In this document: one piece after another, positions 5,937-6,573 of the stretch | Layout of the letters: each line of letters starts with the position of its first letter | Position numbering within the stretch: the first letter of the stretch is position 1 | Assembly (NCBI GenBank): GCA_028717105.1 | Contig: JAQUOM010000088.1 | Coordinates: 1-6,573, forward strand | Length of the DNA: 6,573 bases | Source of the DNA: Candidatus Omnitrophota bacterium | Lineage (GTDB): Bacteria > Omnitrophota > Gorgyraeia > Velamenicoccales > Velamenicoccaceae | Direction of reading: 5' to 3' | Translations under genes and position numbers: made by a program | Notes under the pieces: generated by a model | The model's database searches: none | Seen by the model: the letters and a program-made list of their open reading frames with translations, nothing else | Told to the model about the DNA's origin: nothing

Positions 5937-6572
5937 CTATTCCGGCTTTTCTTCTTTGTCTTTGGGATGAAAACCGGGGATCAGGGTTTCCTTCTTGGAC
6001 TTCTGCTTGTCCCGGGCAGCATCGAGAGGCTTACCCTCGCGCGGCGTCGAAGGCTTCCCTTGGGGCCCCTGGCCCTGCTCCGGCTGAACGATGTCAGCGG
6101 GCTTGGTCTGAGGAGGTTCCACGGGCTTATCCGGGGTTCTCTGAGAAACGGGGAGAGGATCTTTCTTTTCCGGAGGACCAGGCGGTGCAACCGGCTTGTT
6201 GGCATTGATGAAGTCCGTTAGAGAATTCTTGTCCTTCGCCGATGACGTTGAAACATCGTCCGCTTTCGATCCACTGGATGGTTTTTCTAACGGGGTAAAT
6301 TTAAAAGGCTCCTCAACAGGAGCTGCTTCCGGCTTTTCTTCTTCGGTCTGAGGTGCCGAGGCTTTAAAAAATTCAACGTCTCCCGGAACGTCTTTTTTGA
6401 TATCAACCTTCGTCTGGACGATCTTGGTAAAGCCGGGGATCTCGTCGGATTTTAACTCCGGCTTGACCGGCTCTGTTCCTGGAGCTTTCTGGCCCGCGAT
6501 TGCCGGATCAAGGCCGAATTTTTTTTCAACGCTGACGTCCTTAAGAGGAGTTTGTTCAGCCTTGGGTGGTTC
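5937..6572 (-). CDS. Pro/Lys/Glu-rich, probably disordered protein, C-terminal part
   Basis: The minus strand is open from the window edge to a TAG at 5939-5937, giving the last 211 residues of a protein whose start lies outside. I do not recognise a family. The visible part is very rich in Pro, Lys, Glu, Ala and Asp and has no Cys, Trp or Tyr, so it should be unstructured. Short motifs recur: I-P-G-F at 45-48 and 198-201, and E-x-K-P-E style steps at 78-82 and at the very end. One stretch (about 44-72, from E-I-P-G-F to the F-F-K at 68-70) is less proline-rich and could be a small folded or binding element. Reading it as a real gene rather than a chance frame is supported by the long open frame on the coding strand and by its stop seven bases before the helicase start, as in an operon. 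The function is unknown; a linker or tail of an envelope or scaffold protein is possible. Confidence 0.7.
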   Translation of the reverse strand, partial: EPPKAEQTPLKDVSVEKKFGLDPAIAGQKAPGTEPVKPELKSDEIPGFTKIVQTKVDIKKDVPGDVEFFKASAPQTEEEKPEAAPVEEPFKFTPLEKPSSGSKADDVSTSSAKDKNSLTDFINANKPVAPPGPPEKKDPLPVSQRTPDKPVEPPQTKPADIVQPEQGQGPQGKPSTPREGKPLDAARDKQKSKKETLIPGFHPKDKEEKPE

Positions 6573-6573
6573 A

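Noticed and set aside
4904..6208. 434-codon plus-strand reading frame
   Set aside because: It lies antisense to the helicase and the Pro-rich gene, both of which have convincing coding signs. The translation shows no recognisable domain and is a mirror of a conserved gene.

Overview
All supported genes in this window lie on the minus strand, so transcription runs from position 6573 towards 1. The genes are tightly packed, with short gaps or overlaps. The largest gaps lie around three start sites: 3128-3222, 2310-2378 and, depending on the start chosen, 1806-1892. Base composition is roughly balanced, starts are ATG and GTG, and Shine-Dalgarno-like sites are visible before several genes. I see no tRNA, rRNA, CRISPR array, insertion sequence or attachment site. 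The gene mix (NrnA-like DHH phosphoesterase, YjbQ protein, small CxxCxxCC protein, UvrD/PcrA helicase, PolB-like exonuclease, MFS exporter) suggests a free-living, probably uncultured bacterium. A lineage such as Omnitrophota or a deltaproteobacterium-like group would fit, but this is a weak inference from gene style.

In transcription order: (1) 6572-5937 is the last 211 codons of a Pro/Lys/Glu-rich, apparently disordered protein that begins outside the window. (2) 5929-3884 is a complete UvrD/PcrA/Rep-type superfamily 1 DNA helicase. (3) 3912-3223 is a predicted PolB-like 3'-5' exonuclease whose start lies inside the helicase gene (29-base overlap). (4) After a gap holding a possible promoter, 3127-2636 encodes a divergent cupin of the ureidoglycolate lyase (AllA) family. 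(5) 2669-2379 is a YkgJ-type cysteine-cluster protein that overlaps the end of the cupin gene. (6) A 69-base gap holds a 10-bp inverted repeat and a 20-codon reading frame. It is followed by 2309-1893, a YjbQ/UPF0047 protein. (7) 1805-822 (or from 1871) is a DHH/DHHA1 phosphoesterase of the NrnA type. (8) 808-101 is a ferredoxin reductase-type FAD/NAD(P)-binding oxidoreductase. (9) 65-1 holds the first codons of an MFS transporter that continues outside the window.

The clearest functional pairing is the helicase with the overlapping exonuclease, which looks like a translationally coupled DNA-processing unit. The downstream genes look like an ordinary housekeeping run: metal-cluster protein, thiamine-phosphate synthase-like protein, nanoRNA/pAp phosphatase and flavin oxidoreductase. 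I see no clear evidence of a previously undescribed system. The points most worth checking are the helicase-exonuclease pair, the leader region before the YjbQ gene, the orphan AllA-like cupin and the altered motif IV of the DHH protein.
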